NCBI GenBank assembly: GCA_029962745.1
Contig: CM057156.1
Coordinates: 3,370,114-3,434,113 of the forward strand
DNA from: Echinometra lucunter
Lineage: Eukaryota > Echinodermata > Echinoidea > Camarodonta > Echinometridae
Reading direction: 5' to 3'
Length of the DNA: 64,000 nt
Below are positions 1-13,200 of this stretch, piece by piece. The notes under the pieces are model-generated. The model made no database searches and was not told where the DNA came from. It worked only from the letters and a program-made list of their open reading frames with translations. Position numbers and translations under genes: made by a program. Each line of letters starts with the position of its first letter. Positions within the stretch are counted from its first letter, which is position 1.

Positions 1-93
1 TTCTTTGACCCCTCCACATACACAATATCTTTTTATGTCAGTGATTTTGTATGTTTTTTATAGTGGAAATAAATTGAATTGAATTGAATTGAG
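1..93 (+). mobile_element. LINE 3' end fragment with (TTGAA)n tail
   Basis: The window opens with sequence ending in GTGGAAATAAA followed by repeated TTGAA units (about 69-92). The same layout, a GTGGAAATAAA signal followed by a five-base (TGAAA) tail, ends the LINE remnant near 40940-40978. This is therefore read as the 3' end of a related non-LTR retrotransposon cut by the window edge. No coding part is visible. Confidence 0.4.
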
Positions 94-157
94 TAATACT
101 GATAACAGAAACGTCCCAGCTTTATTACTTTTGAAATGGTAAAAGTTTCATATCCAA

Positions 158-245
158 GTGGTTTAAATAGGCCTTCACGATTGATTTGGAGATGAAAAGG
201 TTGTGGATTCGATCTCCAGCATAGTAGACCTACTTAGGTCCCGAA
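158..245 (+). mobile_element. Possible tRNA-derived SINE remnant
   Basis: A box A-like stretch (TGGTTTAAATAGG) precedes a box B-like stretch (GGATTCGATCTCC) at tRNA-like spacing. No intact cloverleaf, CCA or tail is evident. This is a low-confidence call of an old tRNA-derived SINE head. Confidence 0.3.
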
Positions 246-274
246 GCAACTGAAGCAACTTGCTTCGCTAAGGC

Positions 275-1299
<1,025 letters not shown>

Positions 1300-4200
1300 A
1301 TGATGGAAGACGAATCAGTTAGTCCAATATTGCCAGATAGCCCAAATAATTCAGAGAATGATGAGGAGAAAATCTTCGCAGAATTAGCTGCAATGCCGAC
1401 TGATGTACCTGCGAAAAGAGATACTTGTTCTCGTTGCGGGTAAGTTATGACTTATTTCGATCGTCAGTAGTTTCAACGTTGCTCGTCCATACCGGGCGCT
1501 ACCTAAGTTGTAGGCCGTTGGTGTTGGCGTGGCGCGGTCCAGAGTCGGTGTTTTTGATGTAGCCAGCAACATCACGAGCAACGTGCACTCCTGGCTGCAC
1601 GCACCCTTACTGCGGCAGCGCAGTGAGTACTGTCATTGCAAAGGTGAGGTGCCTCACTGGGTGATTTCAAGTACGGTGTTGGAGGCTGGTGTTAGTGTTG
1701 TGAGAACACCAACACCAGCCGTAACACCGAACTTGAAATCAGGCTGGTGATGGAATTGACCTCGCAAGATTTGACGTATTTTCGGTAGTCAGTGTTGCTT
1801 TCTGGTGTTGAATGTCGTCTGCTGAACCGAGTATCACGGTTCGTGTTGACGATAATACATGTAATTTCCCCATTCACCAACACCAGCCCCTAGGGATTGG
1901 GAAATTCATGATTTCAAGTACGGTGTTGGTGTTGGTGTTGTAATCATACATGTTATTGCTGCTTCTCCCTCGCGGAGCAACGGCACTCTTTGCTACGGCC
2001 ACTCGTGACATGTTGGTGGTTAAACCCATTTCGCAGTCAAAACAACTTGGAATAATTAAAACCATATATTTTCCTTGGAAGAGTAATAATTTTCCTCTTG
2101 GATTCTTCAAATGACTATGCAATTCGAATCCAATAAGATGTAGACTTATTACAAATTCTGAGGGGAAATGATTTTATCGTCGAGATTTTTCGCTACTAGC
2201 GTATGACGTCACTCGGTGTTGAGCTATCGATAAGGTGATCGGATCAGATCGGTATCGTCCCTCTAAACTGACCGTCGGTGTTGGAGCTTGGTTCAGCAGC
2301 CTTTCCACGCTCTCAACATCAACACCAACACCGCACATCGAACTTGAAATCACCCACTGTAGTGTAGTGTTTCCAGCTCTTCAGCAAAATATACTAAATG
2401 AAATAACATTAAGAGTTAACTTAATTTCTATAAAGGCATTTTCAATACAAAGCGTAACAGGTGACTCTCAATCATATTTTTTGACGAGGATGGTGCAAAG
2501 CCAAAAAGGGTTCTGTTTAGCTTATTAAGGAAGCTCTTTGTGTTTTTATTGTGATATTTCACAAAGAGCTTAAGTCCGCCATTTGTCCCTGTGGAGACCC
2601 ATGTAAACAAAGAAATATTATACCTCCAAATCACACTTTCTCATGCCCGGTTAGCCCTGCAAACTACCTTCTCGTCTCGCCAGTCACAAAGGTCATGAAA
2701 ATTCACACGGCCAGAGACATTTTTTTCATTAAACAATACAGTATAATACGTGGTCAAAACAGATGACGCACATGGTGAAGGGTACAAAGGTCTCATAAGG
2801 AGTGTGTGCCAGCTAGAGAACAAGTGTGATGCGTATTGAAAATGCTAACATTGGTGCGTGGTTTGTGTTTGGACAGCGAGTGATTTCGTTCGACTAACGT
2901 GATGTAAATTACATGCTTTTTCCAACTTTATTGTTCTGTTATTTGATCGACTTGAGCAATTATTCGACACATAAAAATCAGCTAATACAGAGAATTGATA
3001 CATGTAAGTCTATGAAGAAAAATCGGGACTTTTTTTTCCCTTCGACTTGTCCGACTTTTTGACTTACATGTACACACTTTTGACTTTGGCGAAGTTGACT
3101 GTATTTATGCCTTCGCCCACCAAAGGTGATGCTGCAGGCAAAGTGTTTTTTAGTACGGTATAACAAGTCTGTATATCCGTCCGTCCGGCTTTTTTGTTTG
3201 TTTTTTCTTAAAGATGTCCACACGATTTCATTAAAATTACACTATAAAGCTTAAAATTCAAGCTAACAGATAATGCTACTTTCATTTATCAAAGTGATTT
3301 TTGTGATTTTTAAATACCGATTAAGTGTTTGTTTTTTTACTCCGAATAATTGAATTTCCCACTGAAACCCAAATATGGTCATTGGTTACATGACGTAAGC
3401 GATGCATTTGCACTGCACATGCGCACTTATTCTCTGCACATTCTCTATGCAAAATGCCGAGGTGTCTAGCTTTTGGATTAATGATATTAGAACGGACAAA
3501 TTCGACGTCAAAACTTATTAATTTTCGTAGTAAATGAAAGTGTGCGAAGACCACTTCAAGCCAGGATGTTGGCAGGTATCGGTGGATAGGGTTTGGGTGT
3601 TCGAAAGTGATGGGCTACGAGCCCACGAGAAATTGTAAGGTCTTCCCATCGATTGAAATGGTCAGATTTAATGGTATTTACAAATTCTGAGGCTAACAAG
3701 TAGGCACAAGAAGCATAAATAAAATCAGAAATGATATGACTGTAGATCTACTAAAATTCAGGGAAAAAAAAGAACTACAGCACGATATGAGATGACGAAA
3801 CAAACAATATGTACCTCTACTGCAGTGATTCACTCTAGCGCTATGCACACGCTATACTATCACAGCACTCGCATCATTATATGCATGCCTAGCCTGCATA
3901 TGCATGATGCGGTGCATCTGCTGCGTCACTGGGCCGGGGCGCGAACTGTATTGTAGATGAAAATGGGCTCGTACTAGAACTACTGTTTATAAAACTTAAT
4001 TGTTGATTACTTTGTAATCCTAAGGTATGTTGTGTAAAGGAAGACATTTTCTAGCTGCTGAATTTTTTCTCTTTATGACTTCTCCTTTAAGGGGAATGTT
4101 GTTCCCTTTCCAATTTTTTTTTTTTCCTTCTGACAAAATTTGGTTCATTAATTAGACCTTAATTAAGGGGGAAAATTTACTCCAATTCTCAAGGTCAGTA

Positions 4201-7200
4201 CGGCAGCCCATCCCAACAGTTATCAGTCTTTGTGTATTGGTAATATATTCCCAAGTACAGATCCCTTCTGACAAAGTTTGGTGAATGTGTTAGATGGGTT
4301 GAAATCAACCCACCTTTGGGACTCTTAGGAGCCATTTCCATATGTGTTCCGGCAGAGATAGATAGTCTAACTTTCAAGGGTCCAGTCTTAGCAAAAAATA
4401 TGGTGGGACTCCTTTGGGTTGGGCTCCCAGACTAAAGATCAGGCACTTCTGATATAAAAGCCTTTTTCCCTGACTGATTTGAAGTAGACCCTAGTTCTTT
4501 CAACTGCTCTTACATGTAAGTATTTGCTACTTGAAAAACACAGATTTCTTCCTGGGACATACTTTGAGATAGGATTCTTGCACTTTCTTTTTCTTCTTCT
4601 TCTTCTTCTTCTTCTTCTTCTTCTTTCTTCTTCTTCTTCTTCCTCTTCTTCCTCGTCCTCCTCTTTCTCTTCTTCCTCTTCCTCTTCCTATTCTTCCCCT
4701 TCCCCTGCTCCCTCTCTTTCCTCTCCTTCTCCTCCCCCTCCTCCTCCTTATCCTCCTCCTCTTCCTCCTCATCCTCCTCCTCCNNNNNNNNNNNNNNNNN
4801 NNNNNNNNNNNNNNNNNNNNNNNNNNNNNNNNNNNNNNNNNNNNNNNNNNNNNNNNNNNNNNNNNNNNNNNNNNNNNNNNNNNNNNNNNNNNNNNNNNNN
4901 NNNNNNNNNNNNNNNNNNNNNNNNNNNNNNNNNNNNNNNNNNNNNNNNNNNNNNNNNNNNNNNNNNNNNNNNNNNNNNNNNNNNNNNNNNNNNNNNNNNN
5001 NNNNNNNNNNNNNNNNNNNNNNNNNNNNNNNNNNNNNNNNNNNNNNNNNNNNNNNNNNNNNNNNNNNNNNNNNNNNNNNNNNNNNNNNNNNNNNNNNNNN
5101 NNNNNNNNNNNNNNNNNNNNNNNNNNNNNNNNNNNNNNNNNNNNNNNNNNNNNNNNNNNNNNNNNNNNNNNNNNNNNNNNNNNNNNNNNNNNNNNNNNNN
5201 NNNNNNNNNNNNNNNNNNNNNNNNNNNNNNNNNNNNNNNNNNNNNNNNNNNNNNNNNNNNNNNNNNNNNNNNNNNNNNNNNNNTTCTTCTTCTTCTTCTT
5301 CTTCTTCTTCTTCTTCTTCTTCTTCTTCTTCTTCTTTGTTGTAGAAGGACGTTGCTCGAGCGAGCTCCAGAGTTTTTGTAAGTTTTGTTGAATTACACTG
5401 TTTATTACAGTTTTTTAAACTAGTGTACTACTAGTACACATTTATAACCATACCAAACCAAGTCCACCTATTATTTCTTGTTAATAACTTGTATTTTCAA
5501 GGATTTTTGTGGTGACCTTGTGTGAGAAATTTTTGGCCACTATGGCCAGTAAAGCCGGAACAGGCCTCCCGGTACAAGCCGGGAACCAGTTCGGCTCAGG
5601 CTGCCGTTCCTGTTTCTGCTGCCGAGCCTTTTACGTCCGTGAGCAGAAACAATGGTATCTCTTTTGTGGCTGCTGACATGTTCCTATTCATGATTACATA
5701 AGGGCATTCGCAGACACAATTCCAGCCCATTGTATAGTGTCTGCTTCCCGCATCAGTAACCAAAGAATTGCCATTGTACCTGAATTCTAAAGAAGATGTG
5801 CTGAGCGCGGTGAAACAACGGCTTGACCTTTAAAGGGCTTTTTATTGAGATCTCACCCTAGTTTTGCCGAACAACCCGTTATTACACTGTCTAATGTATA
5901 CACTGATGAAATTCCCAATTCTGTTCTTGTCAAACAGATTTCATCTTTCTGTAAAGTAGTCTCACAGATCCGTCCTATTCCCATTGGTTTAAGGACAAAC
6001 AACTAGCTCACATCATGTCCTTCCCGTCGTCAAGTTCAGGTGCTACTTAGTCCGAATGTCACTCCACCCGATTTCATTAATTTTACTCATGCTGGTATCA
6101 CTTATCGCGTTTTTATTTCCACTGAGGCGGCTCGTTGCTTTGAGTGCGGCGAGGCTGGCCATCTCAGTAAGAACTGCAAAAAATCAGTCCGTCAAGATGA
6201 GTCTGAAAACCCACAAGCTAAAGGAAAATCGGACCCACTTCATCCCCCTAAAGTATCTAAACCTAAACCCCAACGGTCTGTACCCGAAACCACTGATAGG
6301 AGGGCGTCCCCAGCACGCACAGAAAATTCTATTGGCCCCCTTCCTACGCCAGCCTCTCCGCACCTCCAAAGTTGCCGAGGACTGCTGAAGGAGCCTCTGC
6401 TAGTTTTCAGGGCGCGAATAATCTGCACAGCAATGATAATAGTCAAACTAGCAGCGACTCCGACAAAATACCTCTTCCCGAGGCCCCCACCTCTCCTTTG
6501 ACCCAAACCCTTGCGACACCATTTGGGGAACACCGCCCGCCCCTTCAGACTCTTTGCAGATGTTGTCGCAAAAAGGAACAACCTCCCGTACCTCCTGTAG
6601 AAGACTCCCCCAAACTATTCCAATGGTCTCTTCTACCCCACCCCGGAAATTAATGAAAAAGTCTCCTCTCCTATGACCTCAGAAACCTCCCTCCCCAACT
6701 CCCGTCCTACTCTCTACGTCACCAACCCCACCCTCTCCCGCTTCCACGGTAGACACTACCGACACTGATGACGTAACGGTATGGGATGATGCACACACTG
6801 ACGATGAATCCTTGACTGGGCTTCCTCATTCCCATCCAGTCAAGGACCCTCTCTTCCAAGGAACTTTGCAAATTTCTGAAAATTGTTTAAAGCACGGAAA
6901 AAACCCCTAGAAGTAGCAAAAAAATTCACTTCCAACATACCAGGACTTGTTAGACAAACTGAGACCTTTGAGAAACAGTCCTCTGTTTACGAAAAGTACA
7001 CAGCAGAGGATTTACAAATTGATCAAAAATCTAGATCTTTAATATGACCCCTCTTTCTTTTTAGTATGAGCGTAGACATGCATGCCTTTCTTTCCTTTTT
7101 TATGACTCTGTCGTTGCTCACCCTTAACACTGGAGGTTGCTCCAATGCCATGAAGAAGCCTCAGTTTTTACTTATGTTGATAACATTGCTTTTGATTCTG

Positions 7201-10200
7201 ATATTGTGTTTTTACAAGAAATAAATGACCTCTCCCAGCATTCTCATTGTTGGGATTATGGTCCTCCTAATAAACCATTTGTGCCCCCGACATAATCGAG
7301 GATCTGGAGTTGCTACCCCTTGTAAGAATAACCATTGTAGTATCATAGATTCCTTAGTTATACTTAATAGTTCATATCTTATATGTTAAAATTGAGTTTG
7401 ATAGTGGCATGTATCATTATTATAATGTTTTAATGCCACAGGATGATAACCTTGCTATTAAGGCCATTCGTCTTCTTGCGCATCATGTTAATCAGTGCAG
7501 CGATGGTGTTATTTTAATGGGGGAGATTTTAACTGTACCTTATCTCCAACATTGGATAGATTGTTGCATGCCTAATGAGCATAGACCTAAGATATCATCT
7601 GCCCTCAAGAAAGCGATTGAAAGTAATAAATTATGTGATGCGTGCGAAGACTCACCCCACATGAAAAGAAATTCTCTTGGCATAGAAACAATCCTCACAG
7701 TGTATATGGTGTTTCTAAAGCCAGACTTGATCGTTTTTATGTGTCTTTCCCTCTAATACCTTCAATACACGCTTGTCGTATTCTACCTTGCACTCTCTCT
7801 GATCATTGTGCAATTTCCCTGAAAATTAAAATCCCCCCACAGAAGCAAGAGGAAGTGCTTTTTGGCAACTTAATAATTCTCTTCTCGATGATAATGACTA
7901 CAGAAATATCATTTATCAATTTGGACGGACTGCAAAATAAAAAAGCCAACTTTCCTAATATTCTATCATGGTGGGACTTTGGTAAATACCACATTAAATC
8001 GCTCACTCAAATGTACGGCTCCAAGTTAGCCAATGAGAAGAGAGAAACGTTATTAAATATTACCAAAACCATCGACAAATTGCAATCTTCGCCTGACTTC
8101 ACGCCTGATATTCAGCAGGCCCTTGCTGAACAAAGAAATGAATTAAACATTCTCCTTAAGAATCAAGCCAAGGGTGCTCTTGTAAGGTCACGTTTTCAAT
8201 ATGCTAATGAGATAGACACTAGCTCAGCTTATTTTTTCGGTCTTGAAAAATCGAACTCTACTTTTAAATCACTCTCTCGTACCCGTCTCCCTTCGGGGTA
8301 ACATTACAGAGGATCAGAGTGATATTAAAATTCACGTTCGGAATTTCTATAAGAGTTTGTACAGTCGTGTGCCGACTGATGATAATGCGGTTGATAATAT
8401 TTTATCTGACTTATTGAAACTGATGCTGAAGATTCAAAAAGTCTTAATGCTCCTTTGTCACTTAATGAATTTGATATTGCTGTTAAACAGCTCGGGAAAA
8501 ATAAAACGCCTGGTCTAGATGGACTTTCTTCTGAATTCTATCAGACTTTCTGGCCCTTGATAAAAAATGATCTTTTTTCTGTATTACAATATGCCATAAG
8601 TACTGGAACCCTTCCACATACTTTTCGTAGGACAGTGATTACACTGATTCCTAAAAGGGAGACCTGGCAGACATTGCCAACTGGCGACCGGTCTCTCTTC
8701 TGAATAATGACTACAAAATTTTTGCAAAAGTACTTGCTAATAGACTAAAACATTATATCTCTAATATTGTTTCAGAAGACCAAACGTATTGTGTTCCAGA
8801 TCGAACAATCTATGATAACTTAAATTTGATCCGAGACATTGTACACGTTTCTAATTGCAATGATACCCCTCTTGCAGTAGTAAATTTGGATCAAAGGAAA
8901 GCCTTTGATAATGTAGATCATAATTATCTCTTTAACACTATGAGAGCTATGGGTATTGGAGAATTTTTCATTTCTTGTATTCAACTTTTGTATAATGATG
9001 CCGAGGGCTTAGTCAAAGTGTGTGGATCCCTCACTGCGCCTTTTCCTTTTCAAAAAGGCATACGCCAAGGTTGCCCTTTGTCTGGCCTTCTGTATTCTAT
9101 AGCCATAGAACCTTTGCTGCACAAGTTAAAAGTTAATCTTGCTTCATGTTCTTTTTCTTTACCTAACACGGATATGAATGTCTCAGTCTCTGCATATGCA
9201 GATGATATATCAATTTTTGTCACTGAAGACAAAGGCTTTGATATTATTCTTGATACATATAACACTTTTAGTAAGGCCTCAGCTGCCTGCCTTAATCATG
9301 TAAAATCTCAAGGACTGTGGGCTGGATCATGGTCGAAACGTAGAGACAGGCCCCTTGATTTCAAATGGAATTGTGATGGTCTCCTTTTTCTTGGAGTTCA
9401 TCTGGGTAATAATAATAATTTTGTACACAACAACTGGATAAAGTGTAAAGAAAAATTAAATAAGACTCTATCTCGATGGAGTTCTCTTTCTTCTTGTCTA
9501 TCCTTCAAAGGCAGAATCATTATTGCTAATCAGCTAGCTGCATCTAACTGTTTCATTGCCTTGCAGTTTTATCTCCCCCTCAGCAAATACTGGATGAACT
9601 CCAAGAAATGCTTATTAATTTTGTTTGGTCCGGAAAACGACATCTTTTAAGAAAGCAAATTCTGTTTCAACAACCTAACAAAGGTGGACTTGGTTTGGTA
9701 TGTCTCCAAGCACGAACACTCACGTTTCGTTTTGCCTTTTTACAGCGCTATCTCAATCTTTGTTCTCATCCCGCGTATACCTTTTGTTCTTATAATCTTC
9801 GGAGATATAAGAAATTAAATTTTGATTTTTCTTTGTTTCTGACTGAATTAGACCCAAAGTTTTATACCAGTCTTCCTTGTTTCTATTCGGAAATTTTGCG
9901 TGCTTGGGGTATCTCTGGAGCGAGCATCGAGACATCGTCCTTCACTGTCAACCATGTGTTCAATATTCCTTTGAATTATTATAAATTTCTTCATTACACA
10001 CTGGATGGCGATAAGATCTTCCCTGCTAGATTATTTGCATGTGGAATCAAACTCGTCAAACATCTTGTAAACCCGAACAACGGTACCTGGCTCCGAGCAG
10101 ACGAGGTCGTCATCGCATCCACCCTGCAGCGTCCATCTTTACGGCTCTTGGAACTTGACCTCTCTCGATTTCACAAAGTGATTTCCAGTTTGTTTCCCAG

Positions 10201-13200
10201 ATTCTTTTTAAACAGCGGACTTAGACTGTCAATAGTTTCAACTCATCTTCACAATCTGGCTGAACCTATCACCTCTCCGTTCTCGATCATAACTAAGGAC
10301 AACAAGAACATTCTTGCCACACCCACTAAATCGATATATCGAATCTTCAACCGTTCTATTAACTTTCTTCCTAGAACTCAAGTTACTCATTGGCACGAGA
10401 TTGGGATACTTTCCCCATCTACACTAATCAACTGGACTGAAATCTACTACTATCCTTCGTCTAAGAAAGATGGGGACACTCAGTACAAACTATTACATAA
10501 TGTCCTTCCGTCGCTTGCCGTTCTTCACCATCTTAATTCCGACATCTCCTCTTCATGTGGATGGTGTGGCAAGAAAGGAACTATATTACACCTCTTTATC
10601 GAGTGCACTTCTATTCAACCGGCCTTGGATCTTCTTCATCACCTCCTTTCATGTCTTTTGCCCGAAGTGAACATTGACTTTGACCTCTACTGGACCTTGG
10701 TTCCACATGCAAGAGGTCGTAGCAGGGAAGCCGTGCGCCTATCCAACTTTCTTATTGTTAGTCTTAAAAGCACAATATATTGGCTTTATCGAACCTCTCG
10801 TTTTTTTGATCCGCTTCCGTTTTGGAAATTTAGAATTAAAAACAGAGTCATTATTGATTATGAATTCCACAAATTACAAAGCAATTTGGCTTTATTTCTT
10901 AAAACATGGTCACCCAATAATGTACTCTTTCTTTTGGATAACGATAGTCTCACATGGTTGATTTAATTGTTTTGACGTGATCACATTTTTTCTTTGCTAT
11001 TATTTTTATGTTATGCCTAAGATTTTGTGTACCTCCTTCGGTATTTTGTGATTGATTTTTTTTTAGCAAAGCTCTTTATGGAATTTAATAACTCCCCACA
11101 GTAAAATCGTTTTAAATATGTTTTAAATGATACAGTAGTTCTGTAATCAGCTGTCGTTAGTATTCAGTACATTTAAATTTTTCTTGTTTTCTATTGTTAA
11201 ATTTATTGTTTGTTCATGAATTGTTTAATGTTTTCCGTTTTATGTATTACTTATTGATTGTTTTGTTTATTGTTTAGCTCACAAAACTTGACATATTAAG
11301 TGCATCAATGTCTGTATATTTTATTTGTATTATTTATTATATGTATGTAAATAAAGTTTTACTTTGAAAAGTCAAAAAAGATCTTCTTCTTCTTCTTCTT
11401 CGTAGGCAGGAGGAGAAGAAGAAGAAGAAGAGAGAAGAAGAAAGAAGCGAAGAGAGGAGAAGAGAGAAGAAGAAGAAACAAAGGAAGACAAAAGAATAAA
11501 AAAGCAGAGAGGAAGCGACGGAGCAGAGAGGAGAGGAGGGCCAGGCTCTCTCCTCCTTCTTCTCCTTCTCCTCCCCCTCCTCCTCCTTCTCCTCCCCCTC
11601 CTCCTCCTCCTCCCTCTCTTCTGCTGTACTGGTAGCCAGTAGAGACTATCCTTTTCATCATTTATCAACAACCTATGTGGTATGATTATGCTAGTCTCTG
11701 TAAGGCTTTGCTAGCGTGCTTGACAGCATACAATCAGAATCGCAGTTTGATGCTACTAAATCCATCCTGTCACTTGTTTCTTCTACAGTCGGCCTGTGAG
11801 TGTCGGTCTATGCCCATACTTCCCCAAGGAGAGAATACCAATCGATTCCTGCGTGTACATCGTCCAGCACCCTAATGAAGAGAAGCGGTTGCTGCGGACA
11901 GTACCCATCCTTACAGCTTGCCTACCTCCTCGGAAGTGTCACATCATCAGAGGAAAACGATTCTCTGAAAAAGGGTAAAAAGGAAGCGTGGATTGATACC
12001 CGATTTCTCTGCATACATGTAGCTGTTTATGCCTGTTGAGGGATTGTTACTTATACTGAAAAGAGGATGCAAGTTTCATGGACATGATATGAAAGGCTTA
12101 TTTTAAATGGCCTCAAGAAAACAGTTGTGTCACATTTTAGATAATTTTACGAAATTGCATGGATCAAGCACTTTGTATAAGTGTCATATTACTGCATTGA
12201 AAGGAATACATGTAAATGGATTTATTTTTCTTTAGAATTCAATTATTTTCCATTTGATATGTTTTCCAGTTCATTCTTCTTCTTCTTCTTTTATTTATTT
12301 ATTTTTTTTAAATCAAAGGAAAGAGAATGATTTGCAGTGTCTTTGGAAAATTGTTTGTCATAACAATTGTCGATTTGTCATCATATTTTCATTTAATCTT
12401 TGTGAATATTAATAAATTAGCTCAATAACCTCTTGCGCAGGTTTTAATGACAATTAATTGTATTGAATAGATGTGATGTAGGGATGTATTTATTTCTTTT
12501 TCATTTCCTTTTCCCTTTTTTTTTCCTTCATGTAATTCTAGCTATCCTGAATTAGCCAAAATATGCTCTAGTCCCAACACGATAGTCTTATTTCCAGGCC
12601 CGGATGCAATGGACATCAACGAGCTTCCCATACCGCCTCCAAGTGTCAATGGTCATACCCAAGGCTATAACATCATCATCATGGATGGCACATGGCATCA
12701 AGCCAACAGCATCTTCAAGTCTAATGCCATGTTCCAAATACCTCAACAAGTTAGTGCTGTTTTCAACCTGTGATAGTTGGCCTGAAGAAACGATTACTTG
12801 TCTTCTTGAAGCAATATGAATTTATTTTTATTGAGGTGATGGAAAGACACAGCGATGTCATCTCAACTTTCTGTTCAGGATTGTACTTTTTTGTGTTAAT
12901 TCTATGGTGATGTCAGGTTGGATGATTAATATGTTTTTCAAGTTTTACATCATATCAAATCTCTTTGTTTTGATACTTCATCAACCTGGGAACTTAAAAT
13001 ATGCCTGTTTGAGCATTAAGAAAGCTTTTAATTTATTTCTCAAAGAGCATTGTTCTAGAAACTGGAGTATCTTAAGACAATTCACATTGCTCAGGTCCTA
13101 TCTTGTGATCAGGTTCAGTATAATTATGTACTCTGTTTGATGATGTGTGCAGTAATTCAACAAGGTAATGGGAATATTGCAGATTGACCCAAAATGGTGT

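Larger units (their letters stand above)
5382..11371 (+). mobile_element. Tx1/L1-type LINE, nearly full length but inactive, in DTWD2 intron 1
   Basis: The element carries a 5' segment, a gag-like ORF1, an ORF2 with endonuclease and reverse transcriptase, and an AT-rich 3' UTR. The 3' UTR ends near AATAAAG (about 11350) and abuts a GAA/CTT microsatellite. It lies in the same direction as the host gene. ORF1 and ORF2 are both interrupted by frameshifts and stops, so it is a dead copy. The exact 5' end is uncertain because the upstream side is the CTT array and gap. The RT block GIRQGCPLSGLLYS and the endonuclease block LDRFYVS...SDHCAI are typical of the Tx1 group. Confidence 0.85.

Noticed and set aside
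4524..5381. 285-codon frame across the CTT array
   Set aside because: It is CTT/TCC repeat plus 500 N; no real protein.
11359..11671. Two overlapping minus-strand frames rich in Gly/Glu or Arg
   Set aside because: Compositional artefact of the GAA/CTC microsatellite.
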